DNA of 64,000 nucleotides from Isoalcanivorax indicus. Lineage in GTDB: Bacteria; Pseudomonadota; Gammaproteobacteria; Pseudomonadales; Alcanivoracaceae. Shown one piece after another: positions 45,277-54,918 of this stretch. The stretch covers positions 992,001 through 1,056,000 of the forward strand of contig NZ_QGMP01000001.1 of the NCBI RefSeq assembly GCF_003259185.1, in the 5' to 3' direction. Numbering within the stretch: the stretch's first letter is position 1; every line of letters starts with the position of its first letter. Below the pieces are notes generated by a model. That model searched no databases, was not told the DNA's origin, and saw nothing but the letters and a program-made list of their open reading frames with translations. The position numbers were made by a program, and so were the translations under genes.

Positions 45277-46017
45277 ATGGCAGTGATCTGGCAGGCCGGG
45301 CGCAACGGTGTCGAGTATGAGGTGCGCCGCCATGGCCGCACCCTGCGGCTGTATGCCAACGGGGTACAACATTCCGAATTCCATCCGCGCCGTCTGGTTA
45401 CAGGCAGTGTCTGGGATCTGTTGTGGCTCCCGGCGTTGCTCACCGAGCCCACGAGTCTGCGTCGGGTGCTGGTGCTGGGATTGGGGGGCGGCAGTCTGGT
45501 GCCGCCCGTGCGCAAGCTGGTGGACCCGGACCTGTTTTTTGCCGTCGAGCTGGACCCGTTGCATCTGGAGGTGGCGCGTGAGCATTTTGGCGTCGGTGAT
45601 TTCGGGGTCGAGACGTTTTGCGCCAACGCGGTGGACTGGGTGGCGGCTTACGATGGCCCGCCCTTCGATCTGGTGATCGAGGACCTGTTCGCTCCCGCCA
45701 ATCGTGAGGTGACCCGGGCGGTGGCTGCCGACCGGCGCTGGTTGAAGGCGCTGGACCGGCTGGTGAGCGATGACGGGGTGCTGGTGATGAATTTCGGCGA
45801 CTGGCGTGAGTACCGCGACAGTGATGCCGCCAGCAAACCGCGTGGCTGGGCCAACGGTTATCGACTGGCCACACCGGACTGCCACAATGCCGTGATTGCC
45901 TGGACCCGTCGCAGTAGCAGTAGCAATGGCCTGCGTCGCCGGGTGCAGGCCGAGCCCGAACTGGCCCGCGCCCTGGCGCTTGATGATTTGCGTTACACGG
46001 TGCGTCGGCTGTTCTGA
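45277..46017 (+). CDS. Spermidine synthase-like methyltransferase-fold protein
   Basis: A 246-residue Rossmann-fold protein with VLVLGLGGGSLVP (motif I) and AVELDPLHLEVAREHF (acidic loop), and a region like LVIEDLFAP. It resembles 'spermidine synthase-like' proteins of unknown substrate rather than SpeE, as it lacks the N-terminal beta domain. It probably forms an operon with the thioesterase-like gene. Its stop is 1 bp from the convergent slt. Confidence 0.82.
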   Translation: MAVIWQAGRNGVEYEVRRHGRTLRLYANGVQHSEFHPRRLVTGSVWDLLWLPALLTEPTSLRRVLVLGLGGGSLVPPVRKLVDPDLFFAVELDPLHLEVAREHFGVGDFGVETFCANAVDWVAAYDGPPFDLVIEDLFAPANREVTRAVAADRRWLKALDRLVSDDGVLVMNFGDWREYRDSDAASKPRGWANGYRLATPDCHNAVIAWTRRSSSSNGLRRRVQAEPELARALALDDLRYTVRRLF

Positions 46018-46018
46018 A

Positions 46019-47998
46019 TCACTCGGTGGCCTGCTGCAACAGCGCCATGTGATAGCCCGGGTGGCGCTCATGGGCCTCGATCAGTGCGACCCGCTGCCCG
46101 CCTTCACCGTCCAGTCTCTGCAACAGCACCCGATAGGCCAGCACGGCCTGCACGTATTCCCGTGTTTCACGGAAGGGAATGGACTCCACCCACACATCGA
46201 ACGGCAGGGTGGTGTCACCAAGCCAGTCATCCACACGGTGCCGCCCGGCGTTGTAGGCGGCCAGCGCCAGCAGCCGGTTGCCCTGGTAGCGGCTGATCAG
46301 GTCGGCCAGGTAGGTGGCGCCGAAGCGGATGCTCAGTTCCGGCACCATCAGGGCATCGTTGTCCGGTGCCTCTTCCTTCAGCCAGCCGGCAATCTGCGCC
46401 GCCGTGCCGGGCATGATCTGCATCAGACCGCGCGCCCCCACGGGCGACACGGCATGGCTGTGGAACGCGCTTTCGCGCCGCGCCACAGCCATCAGCAGAT
46501 AAGGGTCCATGTCGCGTTCCCGGGCAACGGCCATGAAGGCGTCACGGTAGGCGCGCGGGAAGCGCCAGGTCAGCACATTGTGGGCGCCCGCATGGATGGC
46601 GGCATCGACCACCAGGGCATCCCACTGTCGTGACAGCGCGTAGTTGGCCAGCGCGTGGGCGGTGGCGTTGTCCCCCTGGCGCAGCAGTCGCAGCCATTCG
46701 TCGCGCGCCAGCGAGGGTTCATCAATGGCCAGCAGCAGGGCGATGCGGGTCAGTGCGGCATCATCCTTCGGCAGCGCGGTTTCCGGTGCGCTGGTCTGGT
46801 GCAACGCATACGGGACGTTGATCTGGTCTGCCGCTGCAAAGGCCCAGAAGTTGCGTCGCTGGGCGGCCTGCTGCCAGGCGTGCCTGGCCAGTTCCGGTTC
46901 GCCCACGGCCTGGTAGGCGCGCCCCAGCCAGTACTGCCAGCGGGACTCCTGCTGCTCGCTGGCAGGCAGCCGCGCGATCCAGGCGATCACGTGGTACCAC
47001 TGCTGCTCGGCAATGGCCCGGCGCGCCCGTTGTTCGATCAGGGCATCGCTGCCATGAGCCAGCAGCCAGCGGTCCAGCCAGGCCCGGTTCTCCGGCAGAT
47101 CACGAATGGTGGAGAAGAAGGCGATCCGGCGCTCGGCGTTGGCGCGTGCCGTTTCCGAGAGCGCCGGTTCGTGCTCGATCAGGGTGTTCAGCGCCTGCAG
47201 GGCCGCCACGGTGTCGGTGCTGGCCATGCGATGCAGCCCGGCATCAACAAGCTGGGTGCGCTGCACCCGGGTCAGGCCATCCGGCAGATCGAGAATGCGC
47301 TCGGGCTGGTTGAACACCTGCCGCAGCAGCAGACCGGCATCGGCCATGTCGTCGCTGAGCAGCTCACCGAGATGACGCATCAGGGCCGGATCGCCAGCGC
47401 GAAAGGCGAGCAGCTTGCGTTGCCAGATCAGGCTATCGTCGATGACCCCGGCGCGACGGGCCGCATCGAAGAGCGGGTCGCAGGCGGCGGGACGCGAGTT
47501 GCCATGCAGCCACAGGCTTGGTATTTCGGCCCAGGCCTTCTTCGGGTCCTGGTCATGGATGGCGCGCCAGTAGTAGCACACCAGTTCATCGGTGACCGGC
47601 GGTGTGGTGCGGAAGGTACGCAGCTTGCGCCATTCGCCGGCGCGCCCGTACTGACTGATGGCCACGCGCTCCATGCTGGCGGCCAGCGGCAGATCGGCAT
47701 AGCGCTCGCGATAGCGATTGACCTCGGCGGGTGAAGCGCCGGGCAGCGCAGCGCGCAGGCGATGGAAATCCAGGTACCCCTGCAAGGGATGGTTCGGGCC
47801 CAGCGCCGCTTCCAGTGTGTCCAGGCGTTCGAAATCGCGGTCGCGGGCAGCGTCCAGCGCGGCACGGAACAGCGCCGGATCAAGCGCAGCCTCCCGTTCG
47901 GTCGCGGCGGAGCCGGGTTGCACCAGCAGAAGTCCGGCCACCAGCAGGGCCCACAGGCCCTGGCGCGGAGAACGTGACAGGGGGGCGAGCAGCGTCAT
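46019..47998 (-). CDS. slt: Soluble lytic murein transglycosylase
   Basis: A 659-residue periplasmic enzyme: signal peptide (LLVAGLLLVQPGSAA), a long superhelical ring domain (about 40-470), and a C-terminal SLT catalytic domain with AVARRESAFHSHAVSPVGARG (Glu near residue 495) and GLMQIMP. E. coli Slt70 is 645 residues. The start is uncertain: the ATG at 47998 gives a clean signal peptide, while a double ATG at 48032-48037 would add 13 residues. Confidence 0.92.
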   Translation of the reverse strand: MTLLAPLSRSPRQGLWALLVAGLLLVQPGSAATEREAALDPALFRAALDAARDRDFERLDTLEAALGPNHPLQGYLDFHRLRAALPGASPAEVNRYRERYADLPLAASMERVAISQYGRAGEWRKLRTFRTTPPVTDELVCYYWRAIHDQDPKKAWAEIPSLWLHGNSRPAACDPLFDAARRAGVIDDSLIWQRKLLAFRAGDPALMRHLGELLSDDMADAGLLLRQVFNQPERILDLPDGLTRVQRTQLVDAGLHRMASTDTVAALQALNTLIEHEPALSETARANAERRIAFFSTIRDLPENRAWLDRWLLAHGSDALIEQRARRAIAEQQWYHVIAWIARLPASEQQESRWQYWLGRAYQAVGEPELARHAWQQAAQRRNFWAFAAADQINVPYALHQTSAPETALPKDDAALTRIALLLAIDEPSLARDEWLRLLRQGDNATAHALANYALSRQWDALVVDAAIHAGAHNVLTWRFPRAYRDAFMAVARERDMDPYLLMAVARRESAFHSHAVSPVGARGLMQIMPGTAAQIAGWLKEEAPDNDALMVPELSIRFGATYLADLISRYQGNRLLALAAYNAGRHRVDDWLGDTTLPFDVWVESIPFRETREYVQAVLAYRVLLQRLDGEGGQRVALIEAHERHPGYHMALLQQATE

Positions 47999-48101
47999 AA
48001 GGGTACAGCCTGATCCGTATGCGGTGGGGGGCATCATTGCCCCGGTTCACAGCAGTGTAGGAAAAGTAAGTGAACACCAACAGTAGGGAATTTGTAAAAA
48101 C

Positions 48102-49088
48102 TCAATTCTGCAGTCGAGCGTGCCAGACCCGGAAGCGACGGTTCTCCTGCGCTACCGTCACCTGGGCAAAGTGCTGTGCCAGCCAGTCGCCATAGGGGAG
48201 CCCCTGATTGGCCACCAGCCACAGGCTGCCGCCGCGCTGCAGGTGGCGCGGCGCCTCGCTGATCAGGCGCTGGGTGATGCCGGTGTGGTGCGCCAGCCCG
48301 TCGTGAAAGGGCGGGTTACTGATCACGGTGCGAAAACGAGGCGCCCCGGCGCCGCCGGGCAGGCCGCTATACAGATCGCTGTGATACACCCGGGCTGTCA
48401 GGTCATTGGCCGCCAGACTGCGCTCGGTCGCGGCGACGGCGCTGGTGCTGACATCCACGGCGCTCACCTCCAGCCCCCGGCGAGCCAACTGGGCGGTGAG
48501 GATGCCTGCGCCGCAGCCGATATCCAGTACCGGGCCGTGCAGTGTGATGTCGGCGAGCGTATCGAGCAGCAGAGCGGTGCCGTCATCCAGGCGCCCGTGG
48601 CTGAACACCCCGGGCAGGCTGCACAGCGTCAGGCCATCGCAGTGCCAGCGGCGCTCGAACTGATCGAGGGTCACGGGGGGGTGCGGCGACAGGGTGCCGC
48701 GGAACAGCTTGCAGTGCCGTGCACTGTCGAGTGATTCCGGCTCGCCACACAAGGCGGCGAACTGCTTCAGGGCGCCGCGAATGCCGCCCTTGCCCGGGCC
48801 CACCAGCCAGCATTCGGTGGGCCGGGTGATGCTGCCCGCCAGGGCGGCCAGCAGCAGATCAAGGCGCTCGCGTGATTTCGGCAGGATGATGATCAGCAGA
48901 TCGGTGTCGGCGGGGACGTCGGGCAGCACTTGCGCCTGATCCAGAGGCAGGCTGGCGAGTTCGCCGTGCAGGGTGATCCGGGCCGCGGGCAAGTGGGCCA
49001 GTGCGGCATCGTCAGCGTCGACGATCAGCGCATGGCGACCGGCGAGCAGTGCCTGCTGGCGTTCGAGCAGGCGCGTGGTGTTTTCCAT
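48102..49088 (-). CDS. rsmC: 16S rRNA m2G1207 methyltransferase-like protein
   Basis: A 328-residue methyltransferase matching RsmC (E. coli 343). The C-terminal domain has VLDIGCGAGILTAQLA (motif I) and the catalytic NPPFHDG. The N-terminal half is the degenerate methyltransferase-like domain that aids RNA binding. It modifies guanosine in 16S rRNA. It follows the epimerase by 38 bp, which holds the 13-bp repeats. Confidence 0.9.
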   Translation of the reverse strand: MENTTRLLERQQALLAGRHALIVDADDAALAHLPAARITLHGELASLPLDQAQVLPDVPADTDLLIIILPKSRERLDLLLAALAGSITRPTECWLVGPGKGGIRGALKQFAALCGEPESLDSARHCKLFRGTLSPHPPVTLDQFERRWHCDGLTLCSLPGVFSHGRLDDGTALLLDTLADITLHGPVLDIGCGAGILTAQLARRGLEVSAVDVSTSAVAATERSLAANDLTARVYHSDLYSGLPGGAGAPRFRTVISNPPFHDGLAHHTGITQRLISEAPRHLQRGGSLWLVANQGLPYGDWLAQHFAQVTVAQENRRFRVWHARLQN

Positions 49089-49098
49089 CAGGGCTTTC

Positions 49099-49137
49099 CA
49101 TTACAACATGCCATCACAACACGCCATTACAGCATGG
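49099..49137 (-). repeat. Three tandem 13-bp repeats at the epimerase/rsmC junction
   Basis: CATTACAACATGC, CATCACAACACGC and CATTACAGCATGG lie head to tail. The third contains the stop codon of the epimerase. Read on the minus strand, they give a series of ATG/TAA or TGA triplets between the two genes. It probably arose by slippage. Confidence 0.7.
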
Positions 49138-50110
49138 CTTCCGCACGCATCCAGTCGATGCATTCCCTGAGCATGGTTTCCAGAGATACCTTGCTGTTGA
49201 AGCCCAGTTCCTTTTCGGCTCTGGCGCTGCTGGCGACAACGCGGTTGGTGACCAGCGCCACCTTTTCCGGCGTCAGTCGGGGCTCGTCGCCGGTGATCAG
49301 GGCGGCGAGCGGATAAAGATGCCCGGCCAGACGTAACAGCAAGGGTGGCACCGTGCGTCTGGGCGGCTTGCGGTCCAGCAGTTTACAGACGACGCGCACA
49401 ACGTCCAGCAGGCTGGCATCAATGCCTGACAAAATGTAGTTGGCGCCGGTGCGGCCCTTTTCCCAGGCACTCAGATGGGCACGGGCGACCTCGCCGACAT
49501 GGCAGAAGCTGCCGCTGCCGGGCGGTACGCCGGGCAACTTGCCCGCATTGATCAGCGAAATCAGCTGCGACCAGTTATGGGTATCGCCCGCGCCAATGAT
49601 GCCGCAGGGATTCAGGATGACGGCGTCGAGGCCTTCGGCGATGCCTTTTCGTACCTCCTGTTCGGCAAGGTATTTGGTGCGGTTGTAGCTGATCCAGTCA
49701 TGCTCGGCGGTCGACGGCGTATCTTCATCGATAGGTTGCTTCTGGATGCCGTAGGCGGAGATGGACGAGGTATGCACCAGTCGTTTTGCACCACGCGCCA
49801 GGGCGGCGGCGACCACCGCGCGGGTGCCGACCACATTGTCGCGGTACTGGCTCTGATCCTGGCGCCGCCACAGCGAGGTGTTGCCGGCGATATGGAATAC
49901 GGCATCGGCACGCTCGGGCAGCACCTCGGTGAGCTGGGCGACATCATGCATCTGGGCGGCCACCGGGCGCGCGCCGAGCGCTTCGAGGCGCTCGCGATTA
50001 CCGCGCGGGCGGTGCAATGCGGTCACCTGCCACCCCTGCGCCTTGAGCAGGGTGATGACGTGGCCGCCGACAAAGCCGGCGCCTCCGGTGACGAAGGCAT
50101 GTTGCGTCAT
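49127..50110 (-). CDS. NAD(P)-dependent epimerase/dehydratase
   Basis: A 327-residue extended SDR protein. The nucleotide motif is VTGGAGFVGGHV (residues 7-18), and the active site is SYNRTKYLAE (Tyr-x-x-x-Lys) with HTSSISAYG before it. It resembles dihydroflavonol reductase/3beta-HSD-like members rather than sugar epimerases, but the substrate is unknown. The start at 50110 is chosen; the 48-codon extension lies in the gap towards slyD. Confidence 0.88.
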   Translation of the reverse strand: MTQHAFVTGGAGFVGGHVITLLKAQGWQVTALHRPRGNRERLEALGARPVAAQMHDVAQLTEVLPERADAVFHIAGNTSLWRRQDQSQYRDNVVGTRAVVAAALARGAKRLVHTSSISAYGIQKQPIDEDTPSTAEHDWISYNRTKYLAEQEVRKGIAEGLDAVILNPCGIIGAGDTHNWSQLISLINAGKLPGVPPGSGSFCHVGEVARAHLSAWEKGRTGANYILSGIDASLLDVVRVVCKLLDRKPPRRTVPPLLLRLAGHLYPLAALITGDEPRLTPEKVALVTNRVVASSARAEKELGFNSKVSLETMLRECIDWMRAEAML

Positions 50111-50265
50111 TCTGGGGCCTCCGGCTGATGCAGCGTGCGAACAGGGTGCTCCGCAGCATAACCAAGCCCGGCGCCCGGCGCCAAGTCGGATCCGCACGGG
50201 CATGACTGGACCGACCGGCACAGCAGACAGATAATGGCGCCCCATCACTCGCACAGAGGCACATC

Positions 50266-50748
50266 ATGAAGGTTGAAGCAGGCAAGGTCGTCAGTTTCCA
50301 CTATGCGTTGTACGACAGCGAGGGCACCCTGATCGAGCAGTCCTCCCCGGAGACGCCGACGCTTTGCCTCATGGGTGCGGGTAATATCATCCGTGGTGTG
50401 GAAGCCGCCTTGACGGGTCGTGAAGCCGGTGACCATATTGATGTGCAGATCAGCCCGGAAGACGGCTACGGTCACCGCGACGAGAACATGACCCAGCGCC
50501 TGAGCGCCAAGTATCTGCGCCATGCGGGCAAGCTGCGCCCGGGTATGCGGGTACCGGTACAGACCGATGACGGACAGCGCTGGGTGACGGTACTGAAAGT
50601 CGGCCTGAAGACCGTGGATGTGGACGCCAATCACCCGCTGGCCGGACAGACATTGCGATTCGTGATGGATATCCATGAGGTGCGCGACGCCTCGGCGGAA
50701 GAAAAGTCCCACGGCCATGCCCATGGCCCGGGCGGTCATCAACACTGA
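50266..50748 (+). CDS. slyD: FKBP-type isomerase/chaperone SlyD
   Basis: A 160-residue SlyD: FKBP domain with an insert-in-flap chaperone domain (about residues 70-125). VVSFHYALYDSEGTLIEQS and GREAGDHIDVQISPEDGYG are the hallmarks. The C-terminus is His-rich (HGHAHGPGGHQH), a short metal-binding tail. It handles folding and nickel supply. It is divergent from the epimerase, 155 bp apart. Confidence 0.93.
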   Translation: MKVEAGKVVSFHYALYDSEGTLIEQSSPETPTLCLMGAGNIIRGVEAALTGREAGDHIDVQISPEDGYGHRDENMTQRLSAKYLRHAGKLRPGMRVPVQTDDGQRWVTVLKVGLKTVDVDANHPLAGQTLRFVMDIHEVRDASAEEKSHGHAHGPGGHQH

Positions 50749-50812
50749 TGGCGTAGCCGTATTGCGCAGTAGCAAAGTGACGGTGATTTGACTATATTGC
50801 GCGTTCTGGTTT

Positions 50813-50886
50813 GCGGGTGTAGTTCAATGGTAGAACGGCAGCTTCCCAAGCTGCATACGAGGGTTCGATTCCCTTCACCCGCTCCA
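50813..50886 (+). tRNA. tRNA-Gly, anticodon CCC
   Basis: A 74-nt cloverleaf: acceptor GCGGGTG/CACCCGC, D-arm GTTC/GAAC, anticodon arm GCAGC-TTCCCAA-GCTGC giving anticodon CCC (reads GGG), and T-arm GAGGG-TTCGATT-CCCTT. The CCA end is encoded. It has no clear -35/-10 pair in the 60 bases upstream. The kinase gene ends 10 bp later on the other strand. Confidence 0.97.
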
Positions 50887-50896
50887 CCTTTCCGTG

Positions 50897-53191
50897 TCAG
50901 GGTTTGTCCTGATTGCGCTGCTCGAAAGACATCACCTGCAGCGTGCGCTCCAGCCCCAGTTCCGACAGCAGTTTCTGCACGGCGTCCTTGCGCACCGGCT
51001 TGCTGAGAAAGTGATTCATGCCGGCGTCGCGCATGCGTTGCCGCTGCTCTTCCATGACATGCGCCGTCAGGGCCACGACGGGCACCGCAGGCAGTCCGGC
51101 GTCGGTTTCCAGCTGGCGTATCGCCCGGGTGGCGGCAAATCCGTCCAGTACCGGCATTTCGCAATCCATCAGCACCAGATCGAAGGCGCCGCCTGCAGCG
51201 CGGTAGGCGGCCACCGCTTCTTCGCCATTGACGCAGACCACCGGGTGAATCCGCAGGGCGGCAAGGATGGCCAGAATGACATCGCGGTTGACGTCGTTGT
51301 CTTCCGCAATCAGCACGCTCAGGTGGTCGAACCGGTTATGTTCGCTGATGCGAGGCTGTTCGGTGGCGCGCATGCCGTGCCGGTCCAGCAATTGTGACAG
51401 GCTGCTGGCGGTGACCGGTTTGGGCAGGGAGCGATAGGGCAGGGTGTCCGTATCCAGCGGTGCCACCAGGCAGACACGGTCGTGGTAGCGGGCCAGTTGC
51501 TCGCGTCGCTCGTTATCCAGCTTCTCGAACAGCGCATGATCCACCAGCATGTGCCGATAGCGTGCGCCAAGGTCCAGATGCGAGGGGTCGCTGGCCGCGG
51601 TCACGCTGACGCCCAGGAAGCGCAGCATGCCCTGCATGGCCTGTTGTGCAGGGCCAGCCGGGCAGAGCAGTAACACGGGCCCCGGGTCGAGGTGGGGGTG
51701 GCCGTCTTGCTGCGTGTCGTGTGGCAAGGGCAGCGTGACGCTAAAGCAGGAACCCGCCCCGGGACGGCTGTTTGCGGTGATGTCGCCGCCCATCTCCCGC
51801 GCCAGCTTCTGGCACAGCGCCAGGCCCAGGCCGCTGCCGCCGAAGCGTCGGGAGGTGCTGTCATCAGCCTGGGTGAAGGCATCGAAGATGACCTGCATCT
51901 GATCCGGCTGGATGCCGATGCCGGAGTCTTCGACGTCAATACGTACCTGCCCGCTGTCGTTGTGTTCCTTCACCCGGACAAGCACATGCCCGGCGCGGGT
52001 GAACTTCAGGGCGTTGTTGATCAGGTTCAGCAGTATCTGCCGGATACGGAGCGGATCCCCCTGTACCTGCCGGGCATGGCGCAGCTGCACATCCAGCACC
52101 AGCTCCAGACCTTGCTGGCGGGCGATGCCGGCAAAGGCGGTCACGGCGTCCTCCACCAGCAGCTGCAGGTCCAGGGGAATATGCTCCAGAGTCAACTGGC
52201 CTGCTTCGATCTTCGAGTAATCAAGGATGTCATTGAGAATGGCCAGCAGGTTTTCGCTGGAATGCTGCATCAGATGCAGATAATGCCTCTGGCGCTCGTC
52301 CAGCTGCGTGCTGGTGAGCAGGTCCAGAATCCCGATGATGCCGTTCATCGGGGTACGGATCTCATGGCTCATGGTGGCCAGAAAATGACTCTTGGCACGG
52401 CTGGCGCTTTCTGCCCGGATGCTTTTTTCCTGCTCCGCCAGGCGCTGCTGCTGTTCGTGGCGCAGTGCGATTTCCGTTTCTTCACGGCGCGCGATATCCA
52501 TGCGCAGGCTGTCGCGCATGTGGTTGAGTGCATCGGCGATGTCCTGCAATTCATCCCGTTCGTTCTGGTCGCGCTCCAGTGTGAGCGGCGTGTCCAGCGT
52601 CTGCAGGCTGAGGCCCCGTGCATAGGTGGCGATACGGCGCAGGTGGCGGGTCAGCATGAAGCGCATCAGGGCGATGATGATGAACGCAATGAGCAGGGTT
52701 TTCAGTGTCTGGAACAGGGCGATGAACACGGCGTGTTCCGCTACCCGCTGATGGATCGGGGCATGGGTCAGTGACAGCACCAGATCGCCAAGGTATTCGA
52801 CGCTGCCGTCATCGCGGGTATAGCGTAAGGGCAGGGTTTCCTGGTGCAGCCCCTCCCAGCGGTCACCGGCGGCCAACGAGCGGCTGGCGCCGTCCCAGTG
52901 CTGCCATGCCACCTGGGCGATGTCGATTTCAGGGAGCCGGGCAAGCGCATCAAGCTGGGCCTGCAACTGGGCTTCGTCGAAATTCCACAGGGCGAGACTG
53001 ATGGCGGGGAGGGTGCTGGTTTCCAGCTGCTCCAGCTGGCGTTCCAGGGAGGAAACGCCGGTGCGGTATTCGCGGCCCAGCAGCAGCAATACCGCCACCA
53101 GCGTGATCACGGAACTGATCAGCACGATGGCGCCCATCAGCCGGAAGGCCAACGGGTTCTGTTGACGATAAGCGCGCCAGTGCTGGCCCAT
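50897..53191 (-). CDS. Hybrid sensor histidine kinase with degenerate and intact receivers
   Basis: A 764-residue kinase: two membrane helices (about 18-38 and 155-180) around a periplasmic sensor of about 115 residues, a HAMP-like linker, and HisKA with [11 protein letters not shown] (near 278). The HATPase has INNALKF, DSGIGI and GSGLGLAL. A receiver-like domain without phospho-Asp follows (VLLLCPAG.., about 515-610), then a true receiver (about 630-745, [17 protein letters not shown]). It resembles the BarA/GacS layout without an Hpt. No response regulator is nearby. Confidence 0.9.
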   Translation of the reverse strand: MGQHWRAYRQQNPLAFRLMGAIVLISSVITLVAVLLLLGREYRTGVSSLERQLEQLETSTLPAISLALWNFDEAQLQAQLDALARLPEIDIAQVAWQHWDGASRSLAAGDRWEGLHQETLPLRYTRDDGSVEYLGDLVLSLTHAPIHQRVAEHAVFIALFQTLKTLLIAFIIIALMRFMLTRHLRRIATYARGLSLQTLDTPLTLERDQNERDELQDIADALNHMRDSLRMDIARREETEIALRHEQQQRLAEQEKSIRAESASRAKSHFLATMSHEIRTPMNGIIGILDLLTSTQLDERQRHYLHLMQHSSENLLAILNDILDYSKIEAGQLTLEHIPLDLQLLVEDAVTAFAGIARQQGLELVLDVQLRHARQVQGDPLRIRQILLNLINNALKFTRAGHVLVRVKEHNDSGQVRIDVEDSGIGIQPDQMQVIFDAFTQADDSTSRRFGGSGLGLALCQKLAREMGGDITANSRPGAGSCFSVTLPLPHDTQQDGHPHLDPGPVLLLCPAGPAQQAMQGMLRFLGVSVTAASDPSHLDLGARYRHMLVDHALFEKLDNERREQLARYHDRVCLVAPLDTDTLPYRSLPKPVTASSLSQLLDRHGMRATEQPRISEHNRFDHLSVLIAEDNDVNRDVILAILAALRIHPVVCVNGEEAVAAYRAAGGAFDLVLMDCEMPVLDGFAATRAIRQLETDAGLPAVPVVALTAHVMEEQRQRMRDAGMNHFLSKPVRKDAVQKLLSELGLERTLQVMSFEQRNQDKP

Positions 53192-53223
53192 GATGACCTG
53201 TGCTCCCTGCGTTATGAATCTGA

Positions 53224-53243
53224 CAACGCCCTCTCTGGCGTTG
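53224..53243. promoter_or_regulatory. Leader hairpin of the hybrid kinase
   Basis: CAACGCC-CTCTCT-GGCGTTG is a perfect 7-bp stem with a 6-base loop, 33 bp upstream of the kinase start. The role is unknown. Confidence 0.35.
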
Positions 53244-53326
53244 CGGTGTTATTTCCTGCAATCCATGTTACGTGGGCCGTCAAGCCGCTGGCAATGTGCT
53301 GAGGCGGCATTCTGTCGGCTTTTGCG

Positions 53327-53344
53327 GCGCGCCCGGCGGCGCGC
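53327..53344 (-). terminator. GC-rich hairpin after the patatin gene
   Basis: GCGCGCC-CGGC-GGCGCGC forms a 7-bp stem 5 bp past the patatin stop. The T tract is missing, so it is only a weak terminator candidate. Confidence 0.35.
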
Positions 53345-53348
53345 GGCG

Positions 53349-54821
53349 TCAGGATACCTGGGGGCTGCTGACCAGGCGCAGGCGGCGCAGCTTTTCTGCC
53401 TCCATGCGGTCCAGGCGTGTCAGGCAGTCATGGAAGGTGCGGCTGATCCGGGTGGTGTTGCGGATCATGTCCATGCGCGGCCAGGTGGTGCGTTCTCCCA
53501 GACGAATGTAACGGCGCACGTCCTCGACGCTGGGGTTTGCCAGCACCCGGAGCAGGCCAAGCGGGCGTCTGGGGGGGACCAGATTGATATCACCGATGTA
53601 TTTCTGTTGTACCACCGAACGGGCCTTGTCGATGATCAGGCCGATGTCGTTGGATTCCACCCGCGTCTGCACCAGCTCCAGGCCAAAGCGCAGGTTCATG
53701 GCGACATTGCGGATGGCCCAGTTGGTCATCACCGGCACCACGCCACGGTTGTTTTCCGAGCGCGAAATGAAAGGCACCACGTGAGGGTTGGTCTGGCTGA
53801 CGATGGCGTGGTTGACGCCATACAGGCGGGCCAGTCGACGGATCGGCAGGTCGTCCTTGATCGAACCGTCGACAAACTTCCGGCCCGGAATATAGGGCAC
53901 CTTGTCCCCTTCCAGATTCTTTGCCCACAGGCTGACCGGCGGATAGATCCCGGGAATGGCACAGGAGGCCAGCGACGCCTTGCGGATCAGCACGTTGGGT
54001 GAGGTACGCCAGTTGAGCAGCCGCGCATGCTGGTGACGGTCATAGGGGCTGACCGGAATATTGATTTCGCGGCCAGTCTTGCGATACGCCTCTTCAAAGG
54101 TCATGTCCGGAATGTTTTCTTCCAGGCAGGCTTCCAGGTGGTCGCCATCGAGCACCGGCGTACCGCGCAGCATGCCCTTCCAGCCGATATAGCGGAACGC
54201 CTGCAAGTACAGGTTTTCCGGTTCGAGCCTGGTCTGCAGTTCGCTGTCGGCGTGACTGCCCACTACCGCAGCGATAATGGAGCCAGCGCTGGAGCCGGAG
54301 ATCACCGAGGGCAGCAGGTCCTCTTCCCACAGCGCTTTGCAGACACCGATATGGAACAGCCCCAGCGCAGCACCGCCGGAGAGCATCAGACAGCTCTGGC
54401 CGAAGGCCTGACCGGTGGTCTGGAAGAAATCCAGTTTTTCCTTGAAGGGAAATTCCTCGAAATCGTTGTCGCACAGGTAATCCAGCGCGGTGCTGACCTC
54501 GTTCAGATAGGTCTCGATCAGGCGCTTGGTGCCAGTGCGGGTGTAGCGGTACAGCTGCGGGTTGGAGATATTGCCCAGATTGCCGTGCAGCCCCTCGTGC
54601 AGATGGAATACCAGCTTGTTGACGTCGCCACGCTCGCGCGCCTGGCGGATCTGTGCCAGCCGGTTGCGAATCAGTTCATAGTCATAGTGACGGGAACGAT
54701 CAATGTCCTTCCAGTCGTCTGCACCGGACCGGCGGTCGTGTTCGGCGCTGGCTTCGTGCCACTCCTGATAGGTGGCGGCATGTTCAATGGCCCGTTCGAG
54801 CTGGCGCAGGGCACGTTTCAT
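53349..54821 (-). CDS. Patatin-like phospholipase with DUF3336 domain
   Basis: A 490-residue protein: N-terminal DUF3336 (about 1-140), then a patatin domain with SGGAALGLFHIG (oxyanion), GSSAG in VISGSSAGSI (nucleophile) and DGS in KFVDGSIKDDLP (catalytic Asp). It has no signal peptide. The architecture is that of the yeast TGL4-type lipases and bacterial homologues acting on neutral lipids or phospholipids. The start at 54821 was chosen over a 27-codon extension. Its promoter contains a palindrome at 54896-54910. Confidence 0.9.
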   Translation of the reverse strand: MKRALRQLERAIEHAATYQEWHEASAEHDRRSGADDWKDIDRSRHYDYELIRNRLAQIRQARERGDVNKLVFHLHEGLHGNLGNISNPQLYRYTRTGTKRLIETYLNEVSTALDYLCDNDFEEFPFKEKLDFFQTTGQAFGQSCLMLSGGAALGLFHIGVCKALWEEDLLPSVISGSSAGSIIAAVVGSHADSELQTRLEPENLYLQAFRYIGWKGMLRGTPVLDGDHLEACLEENIPDMTFEEAYRKTGREINIPVSPYDRHQHARLLNWRTSPNVLIRKASLASCAIPGIYPPVSLWAKNLEGDKVPYIPGRKFVDGSIKDDLPIRRLARLYGVNHAIVSQTNPHVVPFISRSENNRGVVPVMTNWAIRNVAMNLRFGLELVQTRVESNDIGLIIDKARSVVQQKYIGDINLVPPRRPLGLLRVLANPSVEDVRRYIRLGERTTWPRMDMIRNTTRISRTFHDCLTRLDRMEAEKLRRLRLVSSPQVS

Positions 54822-54886
54822 GCGGGGGTCTCCGTTTAGGGCAGTGCACAATGACACAGTTGTTATTGTGAATGAGGCATGCCCCG

Positions 54887-54915
54887 AGTATAGCGATGGC
54901 ACCGTGCCATGTCGG
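54887..54915 (-). promoter_or_regulatory. Patatin promoter with palindromic operator in the spacer
   Basis: On the minus strand, CCGACA (54910-54915) and TATACT (54887-54892) are 17 bp apart. The spacer contains a perfect palindrome ATGGCAC-C-GTGCCAT (54896-54910). This is the typical layout for a repressor site. I cannot name the regulator. Confidence 0.6.
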
Positions 54916-54918
54916 TAA

